From assembly GCA_003242315.1 (NCBI GenBank), contig QGUY01000001.1, positions 1 to 63,326 on the forward strand: a stretch of DNA of 63,326 bases, given 5' to 3'. This DNA comes from Bacteroidota bacterium (lineage in GTDB: Bacteria; Bacteroidota; Bacteroidia; Cytophagales; Cyclobacteriaceae). Within the stretch, counting starts at the first letter, position 1. Each line of letters opens with the position of its first letter. This document shows, one piece after another, positions 32,227 through 39,667 of this stretch. The notes under the pieces were generated by a model. The model was not told where the DNA came from, did no database searches, and saw only the letters and a list, made by a program, of their open reading frames with translations. A program made the translations under genes and the position numbers.

Positions 32227-32524
32227 TTATTTACTCAGACGAATGGGAGTGGTCTGTTTTCTGACTGCGGATGTTTATCACTTTGCGCGACGGGGCTTCG
32301 ACGCGTATCGCGTCCACGTGTGGGATACGGAGATCAGCGACTCGGTCCCTTACACCGGGCTGGCGTACAAGGATGATCCTTCCATAATCGCCTTTGAAAT
32401 AAGCAACGAACCACATCACCGCGAGGCGCCGGAATTTGAGCCCTCAACTTCGCAAAAAGGCATGAGTTGCAGCGTAACCTTTCAGATACGTACTTGCTTT
32501 AAAGCTTTCTACCTCCTTGATTAG
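32219..32524 (+). pseudogene. Internally deleted remnant of a GH5-like glycosidase
   Basis: This 101-codon frame joins two pieces that are separate in intact GH5-type cellulase/mannanase-like enzymes: FARRGFDAYRVHVWDTEISD (early barrel strand) and, straight after, PYTGLAYKDDPSIIAFEISN followed by EPHH (the NEP motif with the catalytic acid/base). About a hundred residues between them and the rest of the barrel are missing, and the tail after EPHH is unrelated sequence. No signal peptide remains. The frame overlaps the GH53 stop. It is best read as a decayed gene, not a functional short protein. It fills most of the 347-base gap between its neighbours. Confidence 0.65.
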
Positions 32525-32531
32525 TACCGCA

Positions 32532-32573
32532 ACATCAACACATCAACACATCAACACACCAACACATTAACAC
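32532..32573. repeat. 8-bp tandem repeat, copy 3, abutting a start codon
   Basis: Five 8-bp units (ACATCAAC three times, ACACCAAC, ACATTAAC) run directly into the ATG of the mutarotase at 32574. Related arrays are at 109-132 and 16812-16851. Confidence 0.75.
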
Positions 32574-32918
32574 ATGCCCAGACACGCCCTCGCCCTTGAC
32601 CTAAAAGACGACCCGCAGTTAATCGCTGCGTATGAGGAATGGCACCGCAAGGTTTGGCCTGAGATTCAGCAAAGTATCATCGATTCGGGTATAGATGTAA
32701 TGCAGATTTTTCGGACAGGCAACCGCCTGTTTATGATAATTGAAACGAACGAGTCATTTAGTTTTGATCGTAAGGCAGGGATGGATGCAACGAATCCGAA
32801 GGTCCAGGAGTGGGAGAAGCTCATGGACCAGTTTCAGCAACGACTCCCCTGGGCAAAGCAGGGTGAGAAATGGGTGTTAATGGACAAAATCTTTGAGCTC
32901 CGTGCAGAAAAAAATTGA
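32574..32918 (+). CDS. L-rhamnose/L-fucose mutarotase family protein
   Basis: This 114-aa protein of the RhaM family interconverts alpha and beta anomers of 6-deoxy sugars. ALDLKDDPQLIAAYEEWHRKVWPE, FRTGNRLFMIIET and WEKLMDQFQQRLPWAKQGEKWVLMDKIFEL are the family pattern, with the active-site His in EWH. As the next genes look like a lactonase and two dehydrogenases, L-fucose is the likelier substrate here. It overlaps the lactonase gene, so it heads a four-gene operon. Its start codon is preceded immediately by an 8-bp tandem repeat. Confidence 0.88.
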   Translation: MPRHALALDLKDDPQLIAAYEEWHRKVWPEIQQSIIDSGIDVMQIFRTGNRLFMIIETNESFSFDRKAGMDATNPKVQEWEKLMDQFQQRLPWAKQGEKWVLMDKIFELRAEKN

Positions 32919-33735
32919 TTCCCATCAGCACTTTTGGAATTTTGATCCCCAACGCGACGCGTGGATCACGGAAGACATGGCGGCGATCCGCCGCGACTTT
33001 GGACCAGAGGACCTTCGCCCGATCTACGACGCCCACGACGTGGAGGGTTGTGTCGCGGTACAGGCGGATCAATCGCAGGCGGAAAATGAATTTCTTCTGG
33101 GTCTGGCAGAACGTCACGACTGGATCAAAGGCGTTGTGGGCTGGGTGGACCTTCAGGCTGAAGACGTCGTGCAGCAGTTGGAGCGTCTTTCAATTCATAG
33201 AAAGTTGAAAGGCATCCGGCACATACTGCAAGGCGAGAAGCAACGCGACTTTATGCTGCGTCCCGCTTTCCTTCGCGGGATCGGTCATCTCGAAAAATTT
33301 GATCTTGCGTACGATATTCTGATTTATCCCGACCAACTTCGATATGCTGCCGACTTCGTCGCACGTTTTCCCAACCAACGCTTCGTGGTAGACCATATCG
33401 CCAAACCATATATCCGCGATGGGAAGCTCGATCCCTGGAGGGAAGACATGCAAAGGCTTGCCTCATACGCGAACGTATGGTGTAAAGTGTCGGGTATGGT
33501 GACGGAAGCGAACTGGTCGTCGTGGAAGAAGAGCGACTTTACGCCCTATCTTGATACGGTTACGAGTCTTTTCGGACCGGAGCGTCTCATGTACGGCAGT
33601 GATTGGCCTGTGTGCCTGGTCGCAGCGACCTACAGTGAAATGATGGAGATCGTGGTGGATTACTTTTCAGCGCTTTCTGCAAGCGAACAGGACAGAATCT
33701 TCCGAACCAATGCTATCGAATTTTACAAGCTTTAA
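32902..33735 (+). CDS. Amidohydrolase family lactonase (probable L-fuconolactonase)
   Basis: This 277-aa TIM-barrel metal-dependent hydrolase is of the amidohydrolase-2 type. The DSHQHFWNF start carries the HxH motif, GCVAVQADQSQAEN and VVDHIAKP (His) follow, and YGSDWPVCL supplies the catalytic Asp near the C-terminus. This exact pattern is that of L-fuconolactone and L-rhamnonolactone hydrolases, which open the lactone made by an SDR dehydrogenase. The start is GTG 32902 (preferred) or TTG 32893; both overlap the mutarotase stop. Flanked by the mutarotase and SDR, hydrolysis of L-fucono-1,5-lactone is the best guess. Confidence 0.84.
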   Translation: MQKKIDSHQHFWNFDPQRDAWITEDMAAIRRDFGPEDLRPIYDAHDVEGCVAVQADQSQAENEFLLGLAERHDWIKGVVGWVDLQAEDVVQQLERLSIHRKLKGIRHILQGEKQRDFMLRPAFLRGIGHLEKFDLAYDILIYPDQLRYAADFVARFPNQRFVVDHIAKPYIRDGKLDPWREDMQRLASYANVWCKVSGMVTEANWSSWKKSDFTPYLDTVTSLFGPERLMYGSDWPVCLVAATYSEMMEIVVDYFSALSASEQDRIFRTNAIEFYKL

Positions 33736-33746
33736 TAGTTAGGAAC

Positions 33747-34535
33747 ATGGATCTGGGACTAAAAGACAAAGTCATAGTCGTCACCGGCGGCGCCAAGGGC
33801 ATAGGGCAGGGGATTGTTAATGTGCTGGCCCGTGAAGGAGCACTCCCTGTCGTTGTAGGAAGAAATGAGGCCGACAATCTGAAGGCGGTTGAGCAAGTGG
33901 CGCAAGCTGGTGGTAAGGCGTTTCACATTACCGCTGAACTTACCCGACCGGAGGAGTGTGAAAGGGCTGCACGTTCCGTGCTGGACCATTTCTCCGATGT
34001 GTATGGTCTCGTAAACAACGCAGGCGTGAACGATGGTGTCGGTCTTGAAAAAGGAAACTACGAAGCGTTCATGGCATCACTTCACAAGAATCTCGTGCAC
34101 TATTACCTGATGGCGCACTACCTGTTGCCCGCCCTGAAAAAAAGCAAGGGGGCGATCGTCAACATCGGTTCCAAGACTGCTGAAACCGGCCAGGGCAACA
34201 CGTCCGCCTACGCCGCGTCAAACGGAGGGCGCAATGCGCTTACCCGTGAGTGGGCTGTAGAGTTGCTCAAGTATGGCATTCGGGTGAATGCGGTGATTGT
34301 GGCGGAGTGCTGGACGCCCTTATATGAAAAGTGGATTGCAACGCTTCCAAATCCGAAGGAGAAACTTCAGTCCATCGTTGCCAACATTCCGCTGGAGCAA
34401 CGCATGACTACAGCCGAAGAAATTGCCAACGCCGTTGCCTTTTTGCTTTCAAATGTATCAAGTCACACCACCGGTCAGCTGATACACGTTGACGGTGGCT
34501 ACGTTCACCTCGATCGGGCACTGGCTAATACATAG
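33747..34535 (+). CDS. SDR oxidoreductase, probable L-fucose dehydrogenase
   Basis: This 262-aa short-chain dehydrogenase/reductase has the NAD(P) motif TGGAKGIGQG (about 11-20), NNAG and catalytic Ser142 and Tyr155. The canonical lysine of YxxxK is asparagine here (YAASN, Asn159), which would normally impair catalysis, yet the rest of the fold (ALTREWAVELLKYGIRVN, VDGGYVHLDRA) is intact. Placement behind the mutarotase and lactonase suggests oxidation of L-fucose to its lactone. If Asn159 is genuine, the enzyme may use another proton relay or have a different role. The next gene starts 4 bases after its stop. Confidence 0.8.
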   Translation: MDLGLKDKVIVVTGGAKGIGQGIVNVLAREGALPVVVGRNEADNLKAVEQVAQAGGKAFHITAELTRPEECERAARSVLDHFSDVYGLVNNAGVNDGVGLEKGNYEAFMASLHKNLVHYYLMAHYLLPALKKSKGAIVNIGSKTAETGQGNTSAYAASNGGRNALTREWAVELLKYGIRVNAVIVAECWTPLYEKWIATLPNPKEKLQSIVANIPLEQRMTTAEEIANAVAFLLSNVSSHTTGQLIHVDGGYVHLDRALANT

Positions 34536-34539
34536 GAAC

Positions 34540-35553
34540 ATGGAAGTACTTATCTGTGAGTCGCCGGGCACCTTGCGTTACGGTACGCGAAACGCACCGG
34601 TTCCTGGCGAAAAGGAAACGCTGTTGCGCGTGAGGAGAATCGGCATTTGTGGCACTGATTTGCACGCCTTTGAGGGAACACAGCCCTACTTTACCTATCC
34701 GCGCATCCTCGGCCACGAGTTGGCTGGTGAGATCGTTGAGGTGAATGGTACAAGCGCGTTCAGGTCGGGCGACATCGTGACCTTTCTTCCGTACTTCAGT
34801 TGTGGTCATTGTGTCGCATGCCGCCAGGGCAAGACTAATTGTTGCGCAGATCTTAAGGTATGCGGTGTCCATATTGATGGGGGCATGGCGGATTACCTTG
34901 TGGTGCCAACGGAAAACCTCGTTGCCGGCCGTGGAATTGGACTCGACGCGCTTGCTCTTGTTGAGCCACTTGCCATAGGAGCACATGGTATTCGTCGTGC
35001 CAATGTAAATTCCGGGGAACCCGTGTTGGTTATCGGTGCAGGTCCTATCGGGATGGGCGCAATGCAGTTTGCGCGGTTGGCGGGTGCTGACGTGATCGCG
35101 CTCGATGTCGACGAACGAAGACTCGCTTTTTGTCGGGAACGTCTCGGTGTTCCTTACACGATAACGGCGAAGGAGGATGTGCTGACGCGACTTCGTGACA
35201 TAACGGGCGGCGATATGCCCGCTGTCGTCATCGACGCAACGGGAAATCTGAATGCAATACAGGAAGGATTCAGGTACATGTCGCATGGAGGTCGATATGT
35301 ACTGATTGGCTTACAGAAAGGTGACATAGCCTTTAGTCATCCTGAATTTCATAAACGCGAAGGGACCCTGATGAGCAGCCGGAATGCCACACGAAAAGAT
35401 TTTGATCAGGTGGTTCAGGCAATCTCTCAAGGAGCCGTTGACCCTGAAGCGTACATCACGCACCGCGTCACATTTGCAGCAGCCGGTGAAGCATTTCCTT
35501 CGTGGCTCGACCGGAAGTCGGGGGTAATTAAAGCGATGGTAATGCGTGACTGA
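34540..35553 (+). CDS. Zinc-dependent MDR alcohol dehydrogenase
   Basis: This medium-chain dehydrogenase (337 aa) has catalytic zinc ligands in GICGTDLHAFEG and GHELAGE, the structural zinc cluster CGHCVACRQGKTNCC (about 88-102) and the NAD motif VIGAGPIGMGAMQ (about 165-177). Relatives act on sorbitol, L-galactonate or 2-keto-3-deoxy-L-fuconate; in this operon an oxidation of a fucose-derived acid is likely. The ATG at 34540 is preceded by AGGA. Its stop abuts that of the convergent response regulator exactly (TGATCA), leaving no space for a terminator. Confidence 0.86.
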   Translation: MEVLICESPGTLRYGTRNAPVPGEKETLLRVRRIGICGTDLHAFEGTQPYFTYPRILGHELAGEIVEVNGTSAFRSGDIVTFLPYFSCGHCVACRQGKTNCCADLKVCGVHIDGGMADYLVVPTENLVAGRGIGLDALALVEPLAIGAHGIRRANVNSGEPVLVIGAGPIGMGAMQFARLAGADVIALDVDERRLAFCRERLGVPYTITAKEDVLTRLRDITGGDMPAVVIDATGNLNAIQEGFRYMSHGGRYVLIGLQKGDIAFSHPEFHKREGTLMSSRNATRKDFDQVVQAISQGAVDPEAYITHRVTFAAAGEAFPSWLDRKSGVIKAMVMRD

Positions 35554-35982
35554 TCAACTCGCCGCCTCGTTGTCTTCCTTGAAGAAGTCGTTTACAATCC
35601 CTTTCAAAAGCTCCATGGTTACCGGCTTTTGGAAATAGTCGACCACTTCGGGTGTCGCCTTTGCCCGCTTGATATCGCTGGGGTGATCGGAGGAACTGAT
35701 CACATAAATTTCCATTTTCTTCGGAAGCGTATGTTTCAGTTTCTGGAATTCAGCGAGGAAGCCCCAGCCGTCAATGCCGGGCATATAGATATCAAGCAGA
35801 ATAATGTCAGGAAGATTTTCCGATGATTTCTTGTAGTTCAGGAGATAGTCGATTGCCCCCTGCGCATTATTATATATGGTAATGATACTGGCAACCTCAC
35901 CCAATTCGGCGAGACGTTTAATATAGAACGACGACATTGGGTCGTCGTCAATGATACACAGGTTAGATATTTTCCGAGACAT
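35554..35982 (-). CDS. Single-domain response regulator (CheY-like receiver)
   Basis: This 142-aa protein is a lone phospho-receiver domain. The acidic cluster IIDDDP (Asp12-14), phosphorylatable Asp64 in ILLDIYMPG, Ser near 97 and Lys119 in FQKP match active receivers. No output domain follows, so it would signal through protein contact like CheY or Spo0F. No kinase gene is adjacent. The ATG at 35982 (MSRKISNLC) is chosen over upstream starts to 36048, which add an unrelated leader. It ends flush against the convergent dehydrogenase gene. Confidence 0.9.
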   Translation of the reverse strand: MSRKISNLCIIDDDPMSSFYIKRLAELGEVASIITIYNNAQGAIDYLLNYKKSSENLPDIILLDIYMPGIDGWGFLAEFQKLKHTLPKKMEIYVISSSDHPSDIKRAKATPEVVDYFQKPVTMELLKGIVNDFFKEDNEAAS

Positions 35983-36078
35983 GACCACCAAACTCAGTGA
36001 CAATCTATCAGTTATTAGTGCGCTACGCAATACGGCCGTCTTTGGCATGTAAGAAAGACATCCATTACGTTTTTTTTA

Positions 36079-36154
36079 GCCTCCTGCCGATCAGGAAATA
36101 GCATACATCGGCGAATCCGACCGCTCGTAGAGGATGTAGGAGGCCCGAAAAAAA
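36079..36154. other. Bipartite inverted repeat in the gap before the SugE gene
   Basis: GCCTCC (36079-36084) and TACATC (36104-36109) both pair with a single contiguous right arm GATGTAGGAGGC (36133-36144). A T8 run lies on the left and an A7 run on the right. The orientation of the T and A runs does not make it a normal terminator on either strand. It could be a structured RNA or an insertion scar. The rest of this 227-base gap shows nothing else. Confidence 0.35.
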
Positions 36155-36209
36155 TTAGATTACCACTGTATGGTTCGTTGAAAAATCTCCTCAAAATTGC
36201 TCGTCTGGA

Positions 36210-36536
36210 CTACTTGCTTGCGAACTTCAGACCCACTATTGAGGCAATAAGGAGGAAAAGGAAGAACATCCTCCAGAAGTCGGTTGGCTCACGGAACAAC
36301 AAAATTCCCACCGTGGCGGTACCGGCTGCACCTATGCCCGTCCAGACCGCATAAGCGGTACCCATCGGGATGGTCTGAATGGCACGGGATAACAACCACA
36401 TACTCATGCAGAGACTCACTATAAAACCTATCCACCAGAGTGTCGCTGTGGTGCCCGCGCTTTCCTTTGCTTTGCTCAGGCAGGTTGTAAAGCCGACTTC
36501 AAACAGTCCGGCCAGGATTAAGATAAACCAGTTCAT
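36210..36536 (-). CDS. SMR-family exporter, SugE/Gdx subtype
   Basis: This 108-aa small multidrug resistance protein has four membrane helices. MNWFILILAGLFEVGFTTCLSKA carries the essential Glu13, and WIGFIVSLCMSMWLLSRAIQTIP, GTAYAVWTGIGAAGTA and FRMFF/LIASIVGLKF complete the fold. The GTAYAVWTGIGA motif and Lys/Ser pattern fit the SugE/Gdx group, which mostly exports guanidinium in exchange for protons. No guanidine riboswitch is recognised upstream. The ATG at 36536 is used; the frame to 36650 is a leader shadow. A TACCTTTG promoter box lies 31 bases upstream. Confidence 0.9.
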   Translation of the reverse strand: MNWFILILAGLFEVGFTTCLSKAKESAGTTATLWWIGFIVSLCMSMWLLSRAIQTIPMGTAYAVWTGIGAAGTATVGILLFREPTDFWRMFFLFLLIASIVGLKFASK

Positions 36537-36566
36537 AGAAGGGGACTCGTTACTCTTACGATCAGG

Positions 36567-36574
36567 CAAAGGTA
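36567..36574 (-). promoter_or_regulatory. -7 promoter box (TACCTTTG) of the SMR exporter gene
   Basis: A full TAnnTTTG match on the minus strand, 31 bases upstream of the ATG at 36536, identical to the box before the SRP RNA. No matching -33 element is seen. Confidence 0.5.
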
Positions 36575-36661
36575 CGCACACCGTACATAGCTTTTTGCAG
36601 GCAGGTTCAGGATGCTCCGTGCGGCAGAGTGTGTATTTTGGCTGAATCAAAACAAGAAACT

Positions 36662-37537
36662 ATGAATGTTAGAAGTTTATTTACAATCGTACTGCTGGTC
36701 GGTGCCGCACTTTTTTCCTGTGCCCAGCCGTCTGATGGTCCGCGGCTTATTGTCAGGGGTGATGATATGGGATATTCCCATTCGGGAAACGAGGCGCTCA
36801 TCCGTTGTTCCAGGGACGGAATCCAGACGTCGATCGAAGTCATCGTCCCTTCTCCGTGGTTTCCCGAAGCTGTGCGGCTTTTGGAGGAGAACCCGGACAT
36901 CGACGTGGGTATTCACCTGGCATTGACGAGTGAATGGGATAACGTTAAGTGGCGACCGGTTTCCTGGTCGCCAGGCCTTACCGACGAGGATGGATATTTC
37001 TATCCATTCATATGGCCGAACAAAAACTATCCGGGTCGTGCGTTGCTGGAGAACAAGTGGACTCTTGAAGAAATCGAACGAGAATTCCGCGCGCAAATAG
37101 AGTTGGCATTGAAAAAAATCCCGCGCATCAGTCACGTCTCAGCGCACATGGGGTGCACCAATATCAATGACGATGTAAGAGCGCTTGTAAAGAAACTCAC
37201 GAAGGAGTACAACATCGATGTCGACCTTGCAGCAGCAGGCGTAACCAGCGTGCGCTATGAAGGACCCCACACCACCTCGGCGGAGAAAAAGGAAAGCTTC
37301 ATAAAAATGCTCCGCAAGCTGGAACGCGGCAAGACATACCTGTTTGTTGAACATCCCGGTCTCGATAACGAAGAACTTCGTGCGATCTCACACATAGGCT
37401 ATGAAGATGTAGCCCAGGACCGGCAGGGCGTCACCGACATGTGGACTGATCCGGAGGTCAAGGCACTCATAAGGGAACTGGGAATACGGTTGATCAGCTA
37501 TGCCGATATCCGCGCAGAGACGACAGGGAAGCGATAG
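36662..37537 (+). CDS. YdjC/ChbG-family carbohydrate deacetylase lipoprotein
   Basis: This 291-aa metal-dependent deacetylase of the YdjC (ChbG/HpnK) family has a lipoprotein signal (LLVGAALFSC). The catalytic and metal-binding residues lie in RGDDMGYSH, GIHLALTSEW and SHVSAHMG, and the C-terminal EHPGLDNEELRAISH segment is typical. Family members remove acetyl groups from N-acetyl-sugars or related glycans. Being an exported lipoprotein it would work on extracellular or periplasmic substrates. It is divergent from the SMR gene; the ATG at 36662 is chosen over 36629. Confidence 0.85.
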   Translation: MNVRSLFTIVLLVGAALFSCAQPSDGPRLIVRGDDMGYSHSGNEALIRCSRDGIQTSIEVIVPSPWFPEAVRLLEENPDIDVGIHLALTSEWDNVKWRPVSWSPGLTDEDGYFYPFIWPNKNYPGRALLENKWTLEEIEREFRAQIELALKKIPRISHVSAHMGCTNINDDVRALVKKLTKEYNIDVDLAAAGVTSVRYEGPHTTSAEKKESFIKMLRKLERGKTYLFVEHPGLDNEELRAISHIGYEDVAQDRQGVTDMWTDPEVKALIRELGIRLISYADIRAETTGKR

Positions 37538-37563
37538 TATTATCTATGTTCTCTCCGTGTACT

Positions 37564-37586
37564 CTATGTGAGCCATGTGGTTCAAA
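37564..37586. repeat. Intergenic inverted-repeat family, single degenerate arm
   Basis: CTATGTGAGCCATGTGGTTC followed by AAA matches the arm TGTGCCCTATGTGGTTCAAA with a few changes. It lies between the deacetylase and the ECF sigma gene, with no partner arm. Confidence 0.4.
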
Positions 37587-37726
37587 AAAGTCTTGGGCCA
37601 ATACACATTCAGCACAACTAGAGTATCCTGTAGTATGCTGCGCTTTCAAACGATTGAAAGTGCCATTTCTGCTTGAACATGTAGACTTACTTTCCTAATT
37701 ATGTAAAGATATTCAAACGCTTTCTG

Positions 37727-38284
37727 ATGACGGAATGCAGTGACAGTGTGCTGTGGAGTGGTTTGAAGCGTGGCGATCGAACCGCTTTCTCGATGCTTTA
37801 TCAGCGATATGTTGGCCTGCTTTACAACTACGCTTCCCGCATATGCAAGGACCGTGATCGAATCGAAGACTGCATTCAGGATGTGTTTGTCGCTTTATGG
37901 AAGTACCGTAAAAATCTCGCCGCCACTACTTCTGTAAAATATTACCTGTATCGTTCCCTGCGCAGCCGTATTTTCAAAACGGCGGAAGACCATGAATGGA
38001 ATCTACAGGACGGGGTAAGCTGGGATGACATGGAGAATCTTATCGACCTGTCGCCAGAAGAGGAATTAATGTCAATCGAGTCGGGCGACGAGAGGACCCG
38101 CAAGCTTAAGAAGTACCTGCACAACCTTTCGCCTCGGCAATACGAAGCGATCATGCTCCGCTTCTACGATGAATTCAGCTATGAAGAAATAGGTGAAATC
38201 ATGGGAGCCAACCCTCAATCCATTCGAAACCTGGTCGCGCGCGGCCTTCTTCATTTGCGTCAATACGCTCAATTCCTGGCGTAG
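37727..38284 (+). CDS. ECF sigma factor (FecI-like, SusC/D locus)
   Basis: This 185-aa ECF sigma factor has region 2 (about 20-90; LYQRYVGLLYNYASRI, DCIQDVFVALWKYRKN) and region 4 (about 130-182; LSPRQYEAIMLRFYDEFSYEEIGEIMG with the helix-turn-helix NPQSIRNLVARGLLHLR). It is the FecI-like type found beside FecR and SusC in Bacteroidota. When the SusC signalling domain senses its glycan, FecR would release this factor to transcribe the locus. It precedes fecR by 117 bases. Confidence 0.9.
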   Translation: MTECSDSVLWSGLKRGDRTAFSMLYQRYVGLLYNYASRICKDRDRIEDCIQDVFVALWKYRKNLAATTSVKYYLYRSLRSRIFKTAEDHEWNLQDGVSWDDMENLIDLSPEEELMSIESGDERTRKLKKYLHNLSPRQYEAIMLRFYDEFSYEEIGEIMGANPQSIRNLVARGLLHLRQYAQFLA

Positions 38285-38401
38285 CCAAATCGTTCCCTCC
38301 TAATACTCTTTTCATTTCCTCGAAAAAATTTTTGTCTCCAGGTGAGTTAAAACCCGGGGTCCGTGACTTTTAATAATGCATTCGTGTGAAATGGCATTTA
38401 G

Positions 38402-39493
38402 ATGAAAGATTACCCTGACTTTGATGCTGGCGATCTGGCCCAGGATGAGTCGTTTATCCGGTGGGTGAAGAGTCCGACCCCGGAATTGGAAAGCAGGTGG
38501 ACTGCCTGGCTGGAGGAGCATCCTGATAAGGCGGAAGAGGTACAGGAGGCGAGGCGGATGGTGCTCGCGGTTCTGTCCGAGCCCGAACGATTCCCGACCG
38601 AATACCAGAAGGAGATGATGTGGAACCGCGTGCAGCGCGAAATTCTCCTTGAAGAAAAACCATCAGTGTGGCAGAACAACTTCCTCCGGATCGCTGCCCT
38701 TCTTTTGCTTAGCGGTGGCTTGAGCTATTTCGCATTCCTGTATTCCCAAAGGAATGAGGCTGGGTTGGAGAACAGTCAGGCAAAAAGTACCATACCAGAA
38801 TACTCCGAGCGGGTCAACAATGGAAAGTACCCCCTGAAAATGATCCTTAGCGATGGAAGTTCCATCGTCCTCCAACCCAACAGCTCCCTTCGGTATCCTC
38901 AGTCGTTCGGGTCAGACAGCCGCGAAGTGTACTTGGAGGGAGAAGCGCTATTTGATATTGCCCGCGACCCGCATCGCCCTTTCTTGGTGTACGCCAATGA
39001 ACTTGTCACCAAGGTACTCGGTACGAGCTTCTCGATAAGGGCATACGAAAATGAACCCAATGTGATTGTTGAAGTTCGGTCGGGTAAAGTATCAGTCTTC
39101 GCCCAGCCGACCGGGAAGGCGGTGCATACCAGCGACAGCCCCCGTCGTGAAGGGCTTGTCTTGTCACCCAATCAGCAAGCCGTGTATTCTCGTGAGGATG
39201 CACGATTGACTAAGTCGCTCTTCGAAAACCCCAGCCTTCTCATTCCGGAAGAGGAGCAGCGCAGCTTCGAGTTTGTGGATGCGAAGATGGGCGATGTCTT
39301 TGCGGCGCTGGAAAAAGCCTATGGAGTTGAGATCGTGTATGACGAGGAGATCATGAGCGGATGTTACCTCAACGCTTCCCTCACGGATGAGTCGCTGCAG
39401 GTAAAGCTATCCCTGATCTGTAAGGCCGTGAACGCGACCTATGAAATTATGGACACCCACATCATAGTATATGGCAAGGGGTGTACGGACTGA
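38402..39493 (+). CDS. FecR-family anti-sigma factor
   Basis: This 363-aa transmembrane anti-sigma regulator has a cytoplasmic N-terminal domain (about 1-90, PELESRWTAWLEEHPDK), one membrane segment (about 97-115, FLRIAALLLLSGGLSYFAFL), the periplasmic FecR domain (about 140-240; LSDGSSIVLQPNSSLRYPQ, REVYLEGEALFDIARDPHRP, KVLGTSFSIRAYENEP) and a C-terminal DUF4974 domain (about 280-363; FVDAKMGDVFAALEKAYGVEI). It would hold the ECF sigma upstream and read the SusC N-terminal domain across the periplasm. It precedes susC by 174 bases containing two hairpins. Confidence 0.93.
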   Translation: MKDYPDFDAGDLAQDESFIRWVKSPTPELESRWTAWLEEHPDKAEEVQEARRMVLAVLSEPERFPTEYQKEMMWNRVQREILLEEKPSVWQNNFLRIAALLLLSGGLSYFAFLYSQRNEAGLENSQAKSTIPEYSERVNNGKYPLKMILSDGSSIVLQPNSSLRYPQSFGSDSREVYLEGEALFDIARDPHRPFLVYANELVTKVLGTSFSIRAYENEPNVIVEVRSGKVSVFAQPTGKAVHTSDSPRREGLVLSPNQQAVYSREDARLTKSLFENPSLLIPEEEQRSFEFVDAKMGDVFAALEKAYGVEIVYDEEIMSGCYLNASLTDESLQVKLSLICKAVNATYEIMDTHIIVYGKGCTD

Positions 39494-39550
39494 ATTTGCT
39501 AACCAAACCGAAGTCAACAGGCCATGAAGACCTAAACCTTAAAAAAAACG

Positions 39551-39632
39551 GGAGCCGGCGACAGGGAGCGCCGCCGACTCCGCAAATGCTCCACGCGTGC
39601 CCATCCGGCCAGGGATGGGAGGAGCGTTTTCC
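39551..39632 (+). promoter_or_regulatory. Two-hairpin leader between fecR and susC
   Basis: Hairpin 1 pairs 39551-39560 (GGAGCCGGCG) with 39572-39581 (CGCCGACTCC), one mismatch. Hairpin 2 is GCTCC 39588-39592 with GGAGC 39621-39625 around an inner stem CCCATCC 39600-39606 with GGATGGG 39613-39619, followed by GTTTTCC. Hairpin 2 looks like an intrinsic terminator placed about 40 bases before the susC ATG. GGAGC in the loop of hairpin 1 (39565-39569) could pair with GCTCC of hairpin 2, giving an alternative fold. Confidence 0.5.
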
Positions 39633-39667
39633 TTAACTGTAACCATTAAGAAAAACCCAGTAAAAGT

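Noticed and set aside
32532..32573. Short array considered as CRISPR repeats
   Set aside because: The unit is 8 bp, with no spacers and no cas genes in the window; it is a simple tandem repeat.
36537..36650. Guanidine riboswitch upstream of the SugE/Gdx-type gene
   Set aside because: A short GTACG/CGTAC hairpin is present, but I see neither the paired ACGR loops of the guanidine-II class nor a recognisable guanidine-I core; only the promoter box is supported.
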